Assembly: GCA_023284085.1 (NCBI GenBank) | Contig: JAKVHY010000036.1 | Coordinates: forward strand, 1-60,382 | Direction: 5' to 3' | DNA: 60,382 nt | From: Shewanella benthica | GTDB lineage: Bacteria > Pseudomonadota > Gammaproteobacteria > Enterobacterales > Shewanellaceae | In this document: positions 24,959 through 34,140 of the stretch, piece by piece | Layout of the letters: the number at the start of each line of letters is the position of its first letter | Position numbering within the stretch: position 1 is the first letter of the stretch | Program-made: the position numbers and the translations under genes | Notes under the pieces: generated by a model | Seen by the model: the letters and a program-made list of their open reading frames with translations, nothing else | Told to the model about the DNA's origin: nothing | Database searches by the model: none

Positions 24959-26245
24959 ATGGCACCAATTGTATGTACTAGTGCGCTCGAAGCTGTCTCT
25001 CTGATCCAGAGTGGTGAAACCCTCTGGACCCATTCCATGGGAGCCACCCCCAGGCTGCTACTGAATGCCCTGGCGGAGCATGCCTTGAGCCGACAAGATC
25101 TGACTCTGCTGCAACTCCACACCGAGGGCGCCGAGTCTCTGAGTAATGACAATCTCAAGGGGCACCTGCGCCATCGCTGCTTCTTCGGCGGATTGCCGAC
25201 ACGGCGACTGCTGCAACAGGGAGACGCAGATTATGTGCCTATTTTCCTCTCCGAAGTGCCGAAATTGTTCCGCTCGGGGGAGCAGAAGATCGATACCGCA
25301 ATCATTCAGGTCTCACCGCCGGACAAGCATGGCATCTGCTCGCTGGGGATCTCGGTGGAAGCCACGCTGGCGGCCTGTCAGGTGGCGGGCAAGATCATCG
25401 CCCATATCAACCCGCAGATGCCCCGCACCCACGGAGACGGTTTCATTCACTACCGTAAATTTGCCGCCGTCTATGAGGAAAGTTCAGCACTGCCACAACA
25501 TCCGTTAGCCGCCAGCGATGCAGTCAGCTTGGCGATAGGCAATAACGTGGCCGAGCTGGTCAGAGACGGTGATTGTCTGCAGATGGGCATAGGCGCTATT
25601 CCCGATGCTGTACTCAGCTGTTTAGGGGGCCATAAAGACCTAGGGATCCATACCGAACTTTTCTCCGACGGGGTGCTCAATCTAGTTGAGCTTGGTGCCG
25701 TCAACAACAGCAAGAAGAAGGTCTATCCAGGCAAGACAGTGACAGGCTTTGCCCTGGGCAGTCAACGCCTGTATGACTATGTCGATGATAACCCCTCGGT
25801 TATATTCATGGATATCGAGCAGGTTAATGACACCGCCATCATTCGCAAGAACCCCAATGTCATGGCGATCAACTCGGCGTTGCAGATCGATATATCGGGC
25901 CAGATTTGTGCCGATTCCCTGGGCACTAAGATCTACTCAGGCGTCGGTGGCCAGATGGACTTTATCCGTGGTGCCGGCCTGTCCGAAGGTGGCCGCTCTG
26001 TGATTGCCCTGCCGAGCACCGCATCTGGGGGCAAGGTCTCGAGGATTGCCACCGTACTCTCACCCGGCGCTGGGGTGGTAACCACCCGAGCCCATGTCCA
26101 CTATATCGTCACCGAATACGGTTGCGTAAACCTGCGGGGGCGCTCACTCACAGAGCGAGCCAGGGCACTTATCGATATTGCCCATCCAGACTTCAGGGAA
26201 CAGCTGTGTCGAGAGACCTTCGACATGTGGGGACTCAGTGTCTAG
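24959..26245 (+). CDS. Acetyl-CoA hydrolase / 4-hydroxybutyrate-type CoA-transferase family protein
   Basis: The 428-residue protein matches the Cat1/Cat2 family of CoA-transferases and acetyl-CoA hydrolases: QVSPPDKHGICSLG, LQMGIGAIPDAVLSCL, GIHTELFSDGVLNLVELG (segment with family Glu residues), GQMDFIRGAGLSEGGRSVIALPSTA and VTEYGCVNLRGRSLTERARALI. The acyl acceptor cannot be told from sequence. AGGGA precedes the ATG. The gene stands alone between two repeat-rich gaps and looks clearly more GC-rich than its neighbours, which may reflect later acquisition or different codon selection; this is by eye. Confidence 0.88.
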   Translation: MAPIVCTSALEAVSLIQSGETLWTHSMGATPRLLLNALAEHALSRQDLTLLQLHTEGAESLSNDNLKGHLRHRCFFGGLPTRRLLQQGDADYVPIFLSEVPKLFRSGEQKIDTAIIQVSPPDKHGICSLGISVEATLAACQVAGKIIAHINPQMPRTHGDGFIHYRKFAAVYEESSALPQHPLAASDAVSLAIGNNVAELVRDGDCLQMGIGAIPDAVLSCLGGHKDLGIHTELFSDGVLNLVELGAVNNSKKKVYPGKTVTGFALGSQRLYDYVDDNPSVIFMDIEQVNDTAIIRKNPNVMAINSALQIDISGQICADSLGTKIYSGVGGQMDFIRGAGLSEGGRSVIALPSTASGGKVSRIATVLSPGAGVVTTRAHVHYIVTEYGCVNLRGRSLTERARALIDIAHPDFREQLCRETFDMWGLSV

Positions 26246-26738
26246 TGACCATCCATACATACAAAGCACTCAACGAATAGAAAATCCGATATTAGCTTGA
26301 GCAGGGTAAAATCTGCCGCACCTTGTAGGAGCGGCTTTAGCCGCGAAAGAACACAACATACAAAGGAGCCGTAGCTAATTAGATAGGCTTCAAAAAATAG
26401 AACGATTTACCTGTTAGCTTTAATTGAAGAAAGAAACTTCTTGTGATAATCCAGTGTAGATACGGCTGCGAGCTTCGGTTTCAGAGAAGGAAGTTTCATC
26501 GAGTGAAGGGAAGGCATCCCCTAAAGTAAAATCCAAATCGAAGAGGTAAATAATCAGGTGCAAGTAAGCTCGAGGACTTCGGTTTCAGGGATGAAACCGC
26601 AGAGCGCCCAAGGATGGGTTCACAGCGTGCTGAGAGATTACTTGCACATTGGCTCACTGCAGGTGATAGATACCAATGAAGGTAAGACCTTCAAAATATT
26701 ACCCAGTACCAACTTAAAGGGATAACCAAGTCTTATCC
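26246..26738. other. Repeat-rich gap with REP-like palindrome
   Basis: No gene seen. A REP-like sequence TTGTAGGAGCGGCTTTAGCCGCGA has its palindrome GCGGCT/AGCCGC at 26331-26344. Two blocks starting CTTCGGTTTCAG (near 26473 and 26578) belong to the same dispersed family as one at 24615-24645; the second continues as GATGAAACCGCAGAGCGCCC. Confidence 0.6.
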
Positions 26739-27137
26739 TTAAGACTCCAGAATGACTGTTGCAGTAGCATAGTGCTTCTCATCGGCAATAGATATATGCC
26801 CTCTGACGCCACCAAGCAGCGCTAACCTTTCAGCTGCGCCGCCACTGAAACTCACCAAGGGTGCGCCATTGGCATCATTGCTTATCTCGATATGCTGAAA
26901 TGAGACGCCGCGGCCAATACCTGTGCCTAAGGCTTTGGCGGCAGCTTCTTTGGCGGCGAAACGCTTCGCAAGATAACGTCCGGGCATAGATGAGGCGATA
27001 AAGATCGCCATTTCCGATTCGGTAAGTACGCGTTTGGCTAAACGGCACTGAGCCAGGCCGTCAAGATCACCTGCGGCAGGCACTTTTTTCTCGATACGAT
27101 CAATCTCGGCGATATCGGTACCTAGACCAACAATCAT
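26739..27137 (-). CDS. acpS: Holo-[acyl-carrier-protein] synthase
   Basis: AcpS moves 4'-phosphopantetheine from CoA to acyl carrier protein. The 132-residue product has MIVGLGTDIAEIDRIE (the metal-binding Asp), RYLAKRFAAKEAAAKALGTGIG (Lys/Glu signature) and the closing SIADEKHYATATVIL. It is downstream of pdxJ on the same strand, as in enterics. Confidence 0.97.
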   Translation of the reverse strand: MIVGLGTDIAEIDRIEKKVPAAGDLDGLAQCRLAKRVLTESEMAIFIASSMPGRYLAKRFAAKEAAAKALGTGIGRGVSFQHIEISNDANGAPLVSFSGGAAERLALLGGVRGHISIADEKHYATATVILES

Positions 27138-27162
27138 ATATATCCTTAGAGCTGAGAAGTAT

Positions 27163-27208
27163 CGAGTTCCTAGGTACTAGGATTTTGAGCCTAGGACCTA
27201 GGAACTCG
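27163..27208. repeat. CTAGG-rich palindrome between acpS and pdxJ
   Basis: CGAGTTCCTAGGT (27163-27175) pairs perfectly with ACCTAGGAACTCG (27196-27208); inside it CTAGG (27177-27181) pairs with CCTAG (27190-27194). The core TTCCTAGG/CCTAGGAA is shared with the start of the array at 16727-16737, suggesting one repeat family at two loci. Confidence 0.8.
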
Positions 27209-27228
27209 CACCTCGAAACTTACTGTAT

Positions 27229-27966
27229 TTATTCGCCTCTGCGACCTTCGTTCATCAGTTGCTTCATGTCTCTGACCGCTTTATCTAAACCATCTATGAC
27301 GGCGCGGGCGATGATGGCGTGACCTATGTTCAGCTCATACAGCTCTGGGATCGCGGCGATTGGCTTAACGTTGTGATAGTTAAGTCCATGGCCTGCGTTG
27401 ACAATTAAGCCTTTTGAGTGGGCGTAGCTTGCCATTTCCTTGATGCGTGCCAGCTCCTTTGCCTCATCCGCTTCGTTCTCGGCATCGGCATAACAGCCGG
27501 TGTGGATCTCAATCAGAGGAGCCTTCACGGCAACGGCGGCATCAATCTGGGCCTTGTCGGGATCGATAAATAACGAGACCTTAACCCCAACATCATCCAG
27601 GCGTATTATTGCCGCAGCAATCTTGCCCATCTGGCCCGCTACATCTAAGCCGCCTTCGGTGGTGAGCTCTTCACGTTTTTCGGGAACGAGACACACGTAT
27701 GTCGGTTTGACTTCACAGGCGATATCGAGCATCTCGTCGGTGACCGCCATCTCGAAATTCATCCGAGTCTTGAGCGTTTTAGCTAGCAGGTAGATGTCTC
27801 TGTCGATGATATGACGTCGGTCTTCACGCAGGTGCACCGTAATGCCTTCGGCGCCAGCATGCTCTGCAACTGCAGCGGCATGAACGGGATCGGGATACGA
27901 GGTCCCACGGGCCTGACGTAGAGTGGCAATGTGATCGATATTAACGCCAAGTAAGATGCGGCTCAT
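27229..27966 (-). CDS. pdxJ: Pyridoxine 5'-phosphate synthase
   Basis: PdxJ makes pyridoxine phosphate from 1-deoxyxylulose 5-phosphate and 3-amino-2-oxopropyl phosphate. The 245-residue product starts LLGVNIDHIATLRQARGT and has ITVHLREDRRHI, PEKREELTTEGGLD, IEIHTGCYAD and NAGHGLNYHN, covering the active-site loops of this TIM barrel. It belongs to the lepA-to-acpS gene run but is separated from recO by a 246-base gap. Confidence 0.97.
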   Translation of the reverse strand: MSRILLGVNIDHIATLRQARGTSYPDPVHAAAVAEHAGAEGITVHLREDRRHIIDRDIYLLAKTLKTRMNFEMAVTDEMLDIACEVKPTYVCLVPEKREELTTEGGLDVAGQMGKIAAAIIRLDDVGVKVSLFIDPDKAQIDAAVAVKAPLIEIHTGCYADAENEADEAKELARIKEMASYAHSKGLIVNAGHGLNYHNVKPIAAIPELYELNIGHAIIARAVIDGLDKAVRDMKQLMNEGRRGE

Positions 27967-28212
27967 TGAGTATCCTCTGAAACAATAGGGTGAGTTTGCG
28001 GCGGCTTACGCGTCGTCAAACGGATTGGAGTATTGTACTCAGGTTACATGGAAAGGTGAAACGGCAAAACGCGTGCGACAACAAATAGTAACAAGGAATA
28101 CCAGCTAAAGTTTAAAGATAACAAGGGATTTGATTGGTTTTCGTTTTCACGATTTGAAATTATCCGGTATTTAAGCGACTTTTGTTTAAAGGGGGGTCCC
28201 TTATGCGATGAG

Positions 28213-28905
28213 CTATTTAGTCAGTGGGGATGTCATTTTATATCTAAAGAGCGCGCGGGATTTAAGCGGCTTATCCCCCAAACAAGGTGCCAACATCAAA
28301 CGCATCAGGTATTTAGCTTGCCTTAGGTGTGAAGCCTCTAATCTATGCTCGTCCAATGCCAGTAACATTTCGCCGCTGTAGTGGGATGTCTTGGGACCTA
28401 AGGCATTGACGAAGCCTTCGTCGGGCAATAAACGATAATAGTAATCTGGCTCTATGGGATCTTGGGAAAGGTCGGTTCTGAGCGTCGGCATAAGCCCTAA
28501 CTCTTTGAGCAGGCTTAATTCAAAATATCGTAACTGGCTCTCACAGAAACCTGCCGCCATGGACATTAAGGTCTTGTGATAGGTAAAAAACAGCGACTCG
28601 GCGCCATGATCGACGGCGATGCAGCGGACCAATAATTCATTGAGATAAAAACCGGCAAAACTGACATCACCCGAGAGAGGAATAGCCGGGCTCCCCGCCT
28701 CTACACTGCTCATATTTCTCAGTGATGTACGGCCGGATAGCTGAAAAATCAACGGTTGGAAAGGTTGCAGTATGCTTTTAATGGAGGTCTTGCCGCTACC
28801 TAAGCGAGCGACGCAGTCGACTCGTCCATGACCATCGACCAGCATATTGACTAACACACTGGAGTCTTTGAAGGGGCGAGTATGGAGCACGTAGCCGCGC
28901 TCCAT
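28213..28905 (-). CDS. recO: DNA repair protein RecO
   Basis: RecO works with RecR to load RecA on SSB-coated DNA. The 230-residue product begins ERGYVLHTRPFKDSSVLVNMLVDGHGRV, the OB-fold N-terminus, then a helical domain (YLNELLVRCI; FELSLLKELGLMP). It follows era by 34 bases on the same strand. Confidence 0.94.
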   Translation of the reverse strand: MERGYVLHTRPFKDSSVLVNMLVDGHGRVDCVARLGSGKTSIKSILQPFQPLIFQLSGRTSLRNMSSVEAGSPAIPLSGDVSFAGFYLNELLVRCIAVDHGAESLFFTYHKTLMSMAAGFCESQLRYFELSLLKELGLMPTLRTDLSQDPIEPDYYYRLLPDEGFVNALGPKTSHYSGEMLLALDEHRLEASHLRQAKYLMRLMLAPCLGDKPLKSRALFRYKMTSPLTK

Positions 28906-28939
28906 TAATCTATACCTAAGCTGTTACTCATCAGCTTTA

Positions 28940-29947
28940 TTAATCTTCGCCATAGCCTAAGCTGCGAAGTGCACGCTCATCATCGGCCCAACCTGACTTA
29001 ACCTTGACCCACATCTCAAGGAAGACCTTGTTATCGAACATGACTTCCATATCGACGCGAGCGGCAGAGCTGATCTTCTTGATACGATCACCCTTGTTAC
29101 CTATGACCATGCGCTTCTGGGTCTCACGCTCAACCAGCACCAGGGCATTGATCTGATAGACGCCATTTTCCATCATCTTAAACTGTTCGATTTCAACGGT
29201 GCAATCGTAGGGCAGCTCATCACCCAAGAAACGCATCAGTTTTTCGCGGACAATTTCTGACGCCATAAACTTCTGTGACCTGTCGGTAACATAGTCTTCC
29301 GGGAAGAAATGCGGCGCTTCGGGCAGAGCGTCGATAGACATGTCTAAGATACGCTGCACGTTGGTGCCCTTTGTCGCCGAGATAGGTAAGATCTCGTCGA
29401 AAGGAAACTTCTTCGATAACGCCTCAAGGTAAGGGAATAACTCCTCTTTATGCTTGATGTTATCAACCTTGTTTACCGCAAGTACCGTTTTACGACCGTC
29501 ATCACGGCTCTGTAGCTTACGCAAAACCAAGTCGTCATCTTCGGTCCAGGTCATGCCATCGACGACGAAGACAACCAAACATACTTCGGCTAATGAGCTC
29601 GCTGCGGCGCGGTTCATCAAACGGTTGATGGCGCGCTTCTCTTCCATATGCAGGCCTGGCGTGTCGATAAACACAACTTGGCGTTCGTCTACAGTATGGA
29701 TCCCCATGATGCGATGACGTGTAGTCTGCGGCTTCTTCGAGGTAATACTGACCTTCTGACCCAGTAGCTTATTCAGCAGAGTCGATTTACCGACATTCGG
29801 GCGGCCAACAATGGCGACCATGCCACAATAGGTGACATCGTATTTGGCGGCAGATGAAGGGTTATTCATCTGTGCTAAAAGGTCGTCTAAGTTAGGCTCG
29901 TTACTTGAAGCCGCTTCATTGGCTGCTGGCGCTTTTTTCTTACTCAT
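28940..29947 (-). CDS. era: GTPase Era with N-terminal extension
   Basis: Era is a GTPase for 16S rRNA maturation and 30S assembly. The GTPase motifs are GRPNVGKSTLLNKL (P-loop), DTPGLH, NKVD and SAT; the KH domain at the end includes VIGNKGDRIKKI. The 335 residues exceed E. coli Era (301) because of a hydrophilic N-terminus of about 35 residues (MSKKKAPAANEAASSNEPN...) before the conserved YCGMVAIVGRPN. The start overlaps the rnc stop by four bases (ATGA), which supports that start and coupled translation. Confidence 0.96.
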   Translation of the reverse strand: MSKKKAPAANEAASSNEPNLDDLLAQMNNPSSAAKYDVTYCGMVAIVGRPNVGKSTLLNKLLGQKVSITSKKPQTTRHRIMGIHTVDERQVVFIDTPGLHMEEKRAINRLMNRAAASSLAEVCLVVFVVDGMTWTEDDDLVLRKLQSRDDGRKTVLAVNKVDNIKHKEELFPYLEALSKKFPFDEILPISATKGTNVQRILDMSIDALPEAPHFFPEDYVTDRSQKFMASEIVREKLMRFLGDELPYDCTVEIEQFKMMENGVYQINALVLVERETQKRMVIGNKGDRIKKISSAARVDMEVMFDNKVFLEMWVKVKSGWADDERALRSLGYGED

Positions 29948-30621
29948 TTTTTAATTAACTCCAAAACCTGTGCAGCGGCAATCTGCTCAGCTTTTCTTCG
30001 GGAACTTGCAACCCCAACAAGGGGTTTCTTCAATTCTTCTACATAACACTCGACCGTAAAGGTCTGTGCATGTGCCTCTCCTTTGATGTCTGTCACTTTA
30101 TAGACAGGCAGAGGCTTCTTAAAACCTTGCAACAACTCTTGTAGCAAGGTCTTTGGATCTTTCTGATTAATTGGCTCTATGATTGCCAAACGAGACTCAT
30201 ACCAGCTCAGGACACAAGCTCGGCAGGTCTCGAAATCGGCATCGAGATAGATAGCGCCTATGATGGCCTCTACCCCATCGGCTATGATCGACTCACGTCT
30301 GAAACCACCGCTTTTCAATTCACCCGGGCCTAACTTGAGATAGTCTCCAAGTTTGAACTCGAAACCAATTTCCGCCAACATCTTACCGCACACTAAGGTG
30401 GCTCGCATGCGGCTAAGGTCACCTTCGGTCACCTTAGGGAATTGGTGATATAAGGCATCTGATATAATAATAGACAAGATCGAATCACCCAGAAATTCCA
30501 GGCGTTCATTATGCTTACTATTGGCACTTCTATGGGTCAATGCCTGATCCAAATGCGCTTGTTGGTTAAATTGATAGCCTAACGTGCGGCACAGACGCGG
30601 GATATTTTTAATCGGTTCCAT
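29944..30621 (-). CDS. rnc: Ribonuclease III
   Basis: RNase III cuts double-stranded RNA, including rRNA precursors. The 225-residue product has ALTHRSANSKHNERLEFLGDSIL (catalytic signature), a second acidic site in DGVEAIIGAIYLD, and a C-terminal dsRNA-binding domain (DPKTLLQELLQG ... GVASSRRKAEQIAAAQVLE). The ATG at 30621 just after the lepB stop is preferred to an upstream in-frame GTG. ATGA overlap with era. Confidence 0.97.
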   Translation of the reverse strand: MEPIKNIPRLCRTLGYQFNQQAHLDQALTHRSANSKHNERLEFLGDSILSIIISDALYHQFPKVTEGDLSRMRATLVCGKMLAEIGFEFKLGDYLKLGPGELKSGGFRRESIIADGVEAIIGAIYLDADFETCRACVLSWYESRLAIIEPINQKDPKTLLQELLQGFKKPLPVYKVTDIKGEAHAQTFTVECYVEELKKPLVGVASSRRKAEQIAAAQVLELIKK

Positions 30622-30622
30622 C

Positions 30623-31540
30623 TTAAGTAATTCCACCTACGCGATTGAAACGGACATCTGTTGGTATCCATGTCGGTAACAAATCGGCCTTAGTTCTGTC
30701 AAACTCGAAGCTAATCCAGATTGCAACGGCTTTTCCGACCAGGTTCTCTTCGGGAACGAAGCCCCAGAAGCGGCTGTCGGTACTGTTATCTCGGTTATCG
30801 CCCATCATGAAGTAATGACCTTCTGGCACAATATACTCACCCAAAGGTAACTTACCTTCACGATAATAATAGCCGATAGGATCCGGGCGCCGAGGATTGA
30901 TCAAGATGTCATGGCTCACTTCACCTAGCTTCTCGGTGTAACGACTCAGTGGTACACCATTTTGTGAAAATTCACCTTGGTTAACCCCGACTCGAGCCAC
31001 TTGCTTAAGCTCTGGACAAGTCTTCTCGCCCTGTGCACACGCAGGCTGAATATAGACTTGCTTATTACGGTAGACAATCCTGTCGCCAGGCAAACCAACA
31101 ACACGTTTGATGTAATCGATGCGTGGGTTTTCTGGATATTTAAACACGGCGACATCACCGCGCTCAGGCTTACCTGTTTCGACTAACTGACTGCGCCAAA
31201 CAGGGTCCTTCAAACCATAGCTAAATTTTTCTACCAGAATGAAATCACCAACCAGCAAGGTTGGCATCATGGATCCTGATGGGATCTGAAAAGGCTCATA
31301 GATAAATGAGCGTAAAATGAGTACGAATGCGATCACCGGAAAGATAGAACGAGCCGTTTCGACAAACGCCGACTCACGGGTGATCTTTTCAGCATTATCC
31401 TCACTGATATCCGCGTCGACGGCTTGGGCCATAGCCAGTTTCTCTCGACGCTTAGGCGCGAGTAACAGAGCATCAGCCATCCACACCAGGCCACTGCACA
31501 AGGTCACTAATACCAATATGAGGGAAAAATAAGCTGCCAT
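30623..31540 (-). CDS. lepB: Signal peptidase I
   Basis: LepB removes signal peptides of exported proteins on the outer face of the inner membrane. The 305-residue product has two N-terminal membrane helices (about 2-22 and 65-82), the catalytic Ser in IPSGSMMPTLLVGDF, the catalytic Lys in YIKRVVGLPGD, and the later MGDNRDNSTDSRFWG box. It lies between lepA and rnc in the usual order. Confidence 0.97.
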   Translation of the reverse strand: MAAYFSLILVLVTLCSGLVWMADALLLAPKRREKLAMAQAVDADISEDNAEKITRESAFVETARSIFPVIAFVLILRSFIYEPFQIPSGSMMPTLLVGDFILVEKFSYGLKDPVWRSQLVETGKPERGDVAVFKYPENPRIDYIKRVVGLPGDRIVYRNKQVYIQPACAQGEKTCPELKQVARVGVNQGEFSQNGVPLSRYTEKLGEVSHDILINPRRPDPIGYYYREGKLPLGEYIVPEGHYFMMGDNRDNSTDSRFWGFVPEENLVGKAVAIWISFEFDRTKADLLPTWIPTDVRFNRVGGIT

Positions 31541-31642
31541 ACTTTATGAACTCCTGCTTGCAAACAAAAATACTATTATCACTGCGAGTCTACTCAAAAT
31601 AGTCGACTGTGATGCATAGGTCAGTTATACGTTAGTAACGAA

Positions 31643-31663
31643 AGCGCCGCAAACTGCGGCGCT
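31643..31663 (-). terminator. Hairpin between lepA and lepB
   Basis: AGCGCCGC/GCGGCGCT arms (31643-31650, 31656-31663) form a strong 8-bp stem but the following minus-strand sequence has only a short T run. It may attenuate rather than fully terminate transcription from lepA into lepB. Confidence 0.5.
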
Positions 31664-31696
31664 AGATATTGCTCACTATTAACAATTCTTAACGAT

Positions 31697-33487
31697 TTAG
31701 TCGTTGAGCTTAAGCACAGCAAGGAACGCTTCCTGTGGCACTTCCACATTGCCCACCTGCTTCATGCGCTTCTTACCTTCTTTCTGCTTCTGCAGTAGCT
31801 TCTTCTTACGCGAGACATCGCCGCCATAACACTTGGCGGTCACATCTTTACGCATGGCCTTGATCGAAGAGCGTGCAATGACTTGTGTGCCCACAGCGGC
31901 CTGAATGGCAATGTCGAACATCTGTCTGGGAATAAGCTCTTTCATCTTATTCACCAGCGCCAGACCTTTTTGACGAATGAGTCCCTTGTGGATGATCATT
32001 GCCAAAGCATCGACTCTGTCACCATTGATGAGGATGTCGAGACGCACCATGTCGGCGGGCTCAAAGCGAGAGAAGTTATACTCGAGAGACGCATAGCCAC
32101 GACTGGTAGATTTAAGACGGTCGAAGAAGTCCATCACCACTTCAGCCATCGGCATGTCATAGGTGATTGCAACCTGATTACCGTGATAGACCATATTAGT
32201 CTGCATGCCACGCTTCTCGACACACAAGGTGATGACGTTACCCAGATACTCTTTCGGTACCAGAATATTGGTCTCAACGATGGGCTCTCGCATCTCGGTA
32301 ATATTATTGATTGCCGGTAGATCAGATGGATTATCAACATAGATGGTCTCACCATCTGTCTTGATGATTTCATACACTACGGTTGGCGCCGTGGTGATCA
32401 GGTCCAGATTATACTCACGCTCCAGACGCTCCTGGATGATCTCCATGTGTAGCAAGCCTAAGAAGCCGATACGGAAACCGAAACCCAGTGCCGATGAGGT
32501 CTCAGGCTCGAAGAACAAGGATGCATCGTTGAGGCTAAGCTTGTTTAGCGCATCACGGAAACTCTCGTAATCGTCGGTAGAGATAGGGAAAACACCGGCA
32601 TAAACCTGAGGTTTAACCTTCTTAAAACCGCTTAAGGGCTCGGTTGCGCCATTTTTAGCATGGGTTAAGGTATCACCTACGGGCGCGCCGTGGATCTCCT
32701 TAATGCCAGCGATAACGTAGCCCACTTCACCGGTGCCAATTTCTGCAGTATCGGTCTGCTTAGGAGTAAAGATACCCACTCTATCGACAGTGTGATTCAC
32801 GCCGGTAGACATGACCTTAAATTTGTCACCCTTCTTGAGCACACCATGCTTGACTCGAACCAGGGAGACGACACCCAGATAGCTATCGAACCAGGAATCT
32901 ATGATCAAGGCCTGCAATGGCCCCTCTTTATTTCCTTCAGGAGGAGGAATTTGCGCTACGATGACTTCGAGTACGTCCTCGATACCTACACCTGTCTTAG
33001 CCGAACAGCGCACCGCATCGGCCGCTTCGATGCCGACGATGTCTTCGATCTCTTCGGCAACACGCTCAGGATCGGCCTGAGGCAGATCGATCTTGTTCAG
33101 AACAGGAACGACTTCCATATCCATCTCGAGCGCCGTGTAACAGTTAGCCAGAGTCTGAGCCTCTACGCCTTGTCCTGCATCGACGACCAGCAAGGCACCT
33201 TCACAGGCCGCCAGAGAGCGGGAGACTTCATAGGAGAAATCCACGTGACCCGGCGTATCGATGAAGTTTAACTGATAGGTCTCACCATCTTTGGCGGTAT
33301 AATTTAGCATTACACTCTGAGCCTTGATGGTAATACCACGCTCGCGCTCAATATCCATCGAGTCCAATACTTGGGACGCCATCTCACGATCAGTAAGACC
33401 ACCACAAAACTGAATTAAGCGGTCTGAGAGTGTTGATTTGCCATGATCAATATGGGCAATAATCGAAAAGTTTCTAATGTGCTTCAT
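31697..33487 (-). CDS. lepA: Elongation factor 4 (LepA)
   Basis: LepA is a ribosomal GTPase, EF-G-like, linked to translation under stress and 30S biogenesis. The 596-residue product starts MKHIRNFSIIAHIDHGKSTLSDRL (P-loop), with DTPGHVDF and NKIDLPQAD, and the unique C-terminal domain ends KKKLLQKQKEGKKRMKQVGNVEVPQEAFLAVL. The ATG at 33487 matches family starts; an in-frame TTG seven codons upstream is less likely. It lies downstream of rseC, as in enterics. Confidence 0.97.
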   Translation of the reverse strand: MKHIRNFSIIAHIDHGKSTLSDRLIQFCGGLTDREMASQVLDSMDIERERGITIKAQSVMLNYTAKDGETYQLNFIDTPGHVDFSYEVSRSLAACEGALLVVDAGQGVEAQTLANCYTALEMDMEVVPVLNKIDLPQADPERVAEEIEDIVGIEAADAVRCSAKTGVGIEDVLEVIVAQIPPPEGNKEGPLQALIIDSWFDSYLGVVSLVRVKHGVLKKGDKFKVMSTGVNHTVDRVGIFTPKQTDTAEIGTGEVGYVIAGIKEIHGAPVGDTLTHAKNGATEPLSGFKKVKPQVYAGVFPISTDDYESFRDALNKLSLNDASLFFEPETSSALGFGFRIGFLGLLHMEIIQERLEREYNLDLITTAPTVVYEIIKTDGETIYVDNPSDLPAINNITEMREPIVETNILVPKEYLGNVITLCVEKRGMQTNMVYHGNQVAITYDMPMAEVVMDFFDRLKSTSRGYASLEYNFSRFEPADMVRLDILINGDRVDALAMIIHKGLIRQKGLALVNKMKELIPRQMFDIAIQAAVGTQVIARSSIKAMRKDVTAKCYGGDVSRKKKLLQKQKEGKKRMKQVGNVEVPQEAFLAVLKLND

Positions 33488-33644
33488 GATGCGAAATGAC
33501 TGACTCAAAGTTGGAATTATCTAAAAGTGCCGAATTGTACCCGATCGGCTCCCCAATACCAATCTAAACCGCTCTTCATCGTCATCAAGACAGTGAAAAA
33601 CAGGGAGAGTAAACCGAATACCCGTAATACCTATCGGTATAATA

Positions 33645-34100
33645 TTAAAGAGTATGGCCTAAATGAGCAAGGATGACGGGTTGACTCGTATGCTCCATCT
33701 TCTTTGCCGCTCTTCTGGCATATAGCCAAGCGAAGAAGGCCCCGGTAAGTGCAGCGGGAATCACTTGCAGATCACTGACTTCGACCTGAAATTGAGACAA
33801 GACAAGCGTCGCTAAGCCGGCCCCCACAAAGAGCCCAAGCAAGGGTAGCAAGTAGATAAGGGCCGCCGCCTTAAGAATCACACTTTCGGGCAAACCAAGT
33901 CTGAGAAGCTGCCCCGGCTCATATTGATTATCAGACGGGATAGAGAAAACTTGCACCTTAGGGGAGAAGGCAGACGCCACGGCGGAGGTGCCACAAGACT
34001 CACTGTTATCACAATGGCTACAGGCATTTTTAACTTGAACCTCTACGGTTACCCAGCCCTTATCGTCACACTTTATGACTTTCGCCATCTCTTCCATCAT
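33645..34100 (-). CDS. rseC: SoxR-reducing system / sigma-E factor regulatory protein RseC
   Basis: RseC is an inner-membrane protein of the RseC/MucC family, tied to sigma-E control and, in enterics, to SoxR reduction. The 151-residue product has an N-terminal Cys-rich stretch (ACSHCDNSESCG) and two adjacent membrane helices (about 80-100 and 108-128). It is the fourth gene of the rpoE-rseA-rseB-rseC run. AAGGG lies before the chosen ATG; a second in-frame ATG four codons in is possible. Confidence 0.93.
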   Translation of the reverse strand: MMEEMAKVIKCDDKGWVTVEVQVKNACSHCDNSESCGTSAVASAFSPKVQVFSIPSDNQYEPGQLLRLGLPESVILKAAALIYLLPLLGLFVGAGLATLVLSQFQVEVSDLQVIPAALTGAFFAWLYARRAAKKMEHTSQPVILAHLGHTL

Positions 34101-34140
34101 AGAAGAATACCCTTAGAAAAATAAAACAGCTCGAGCATCA

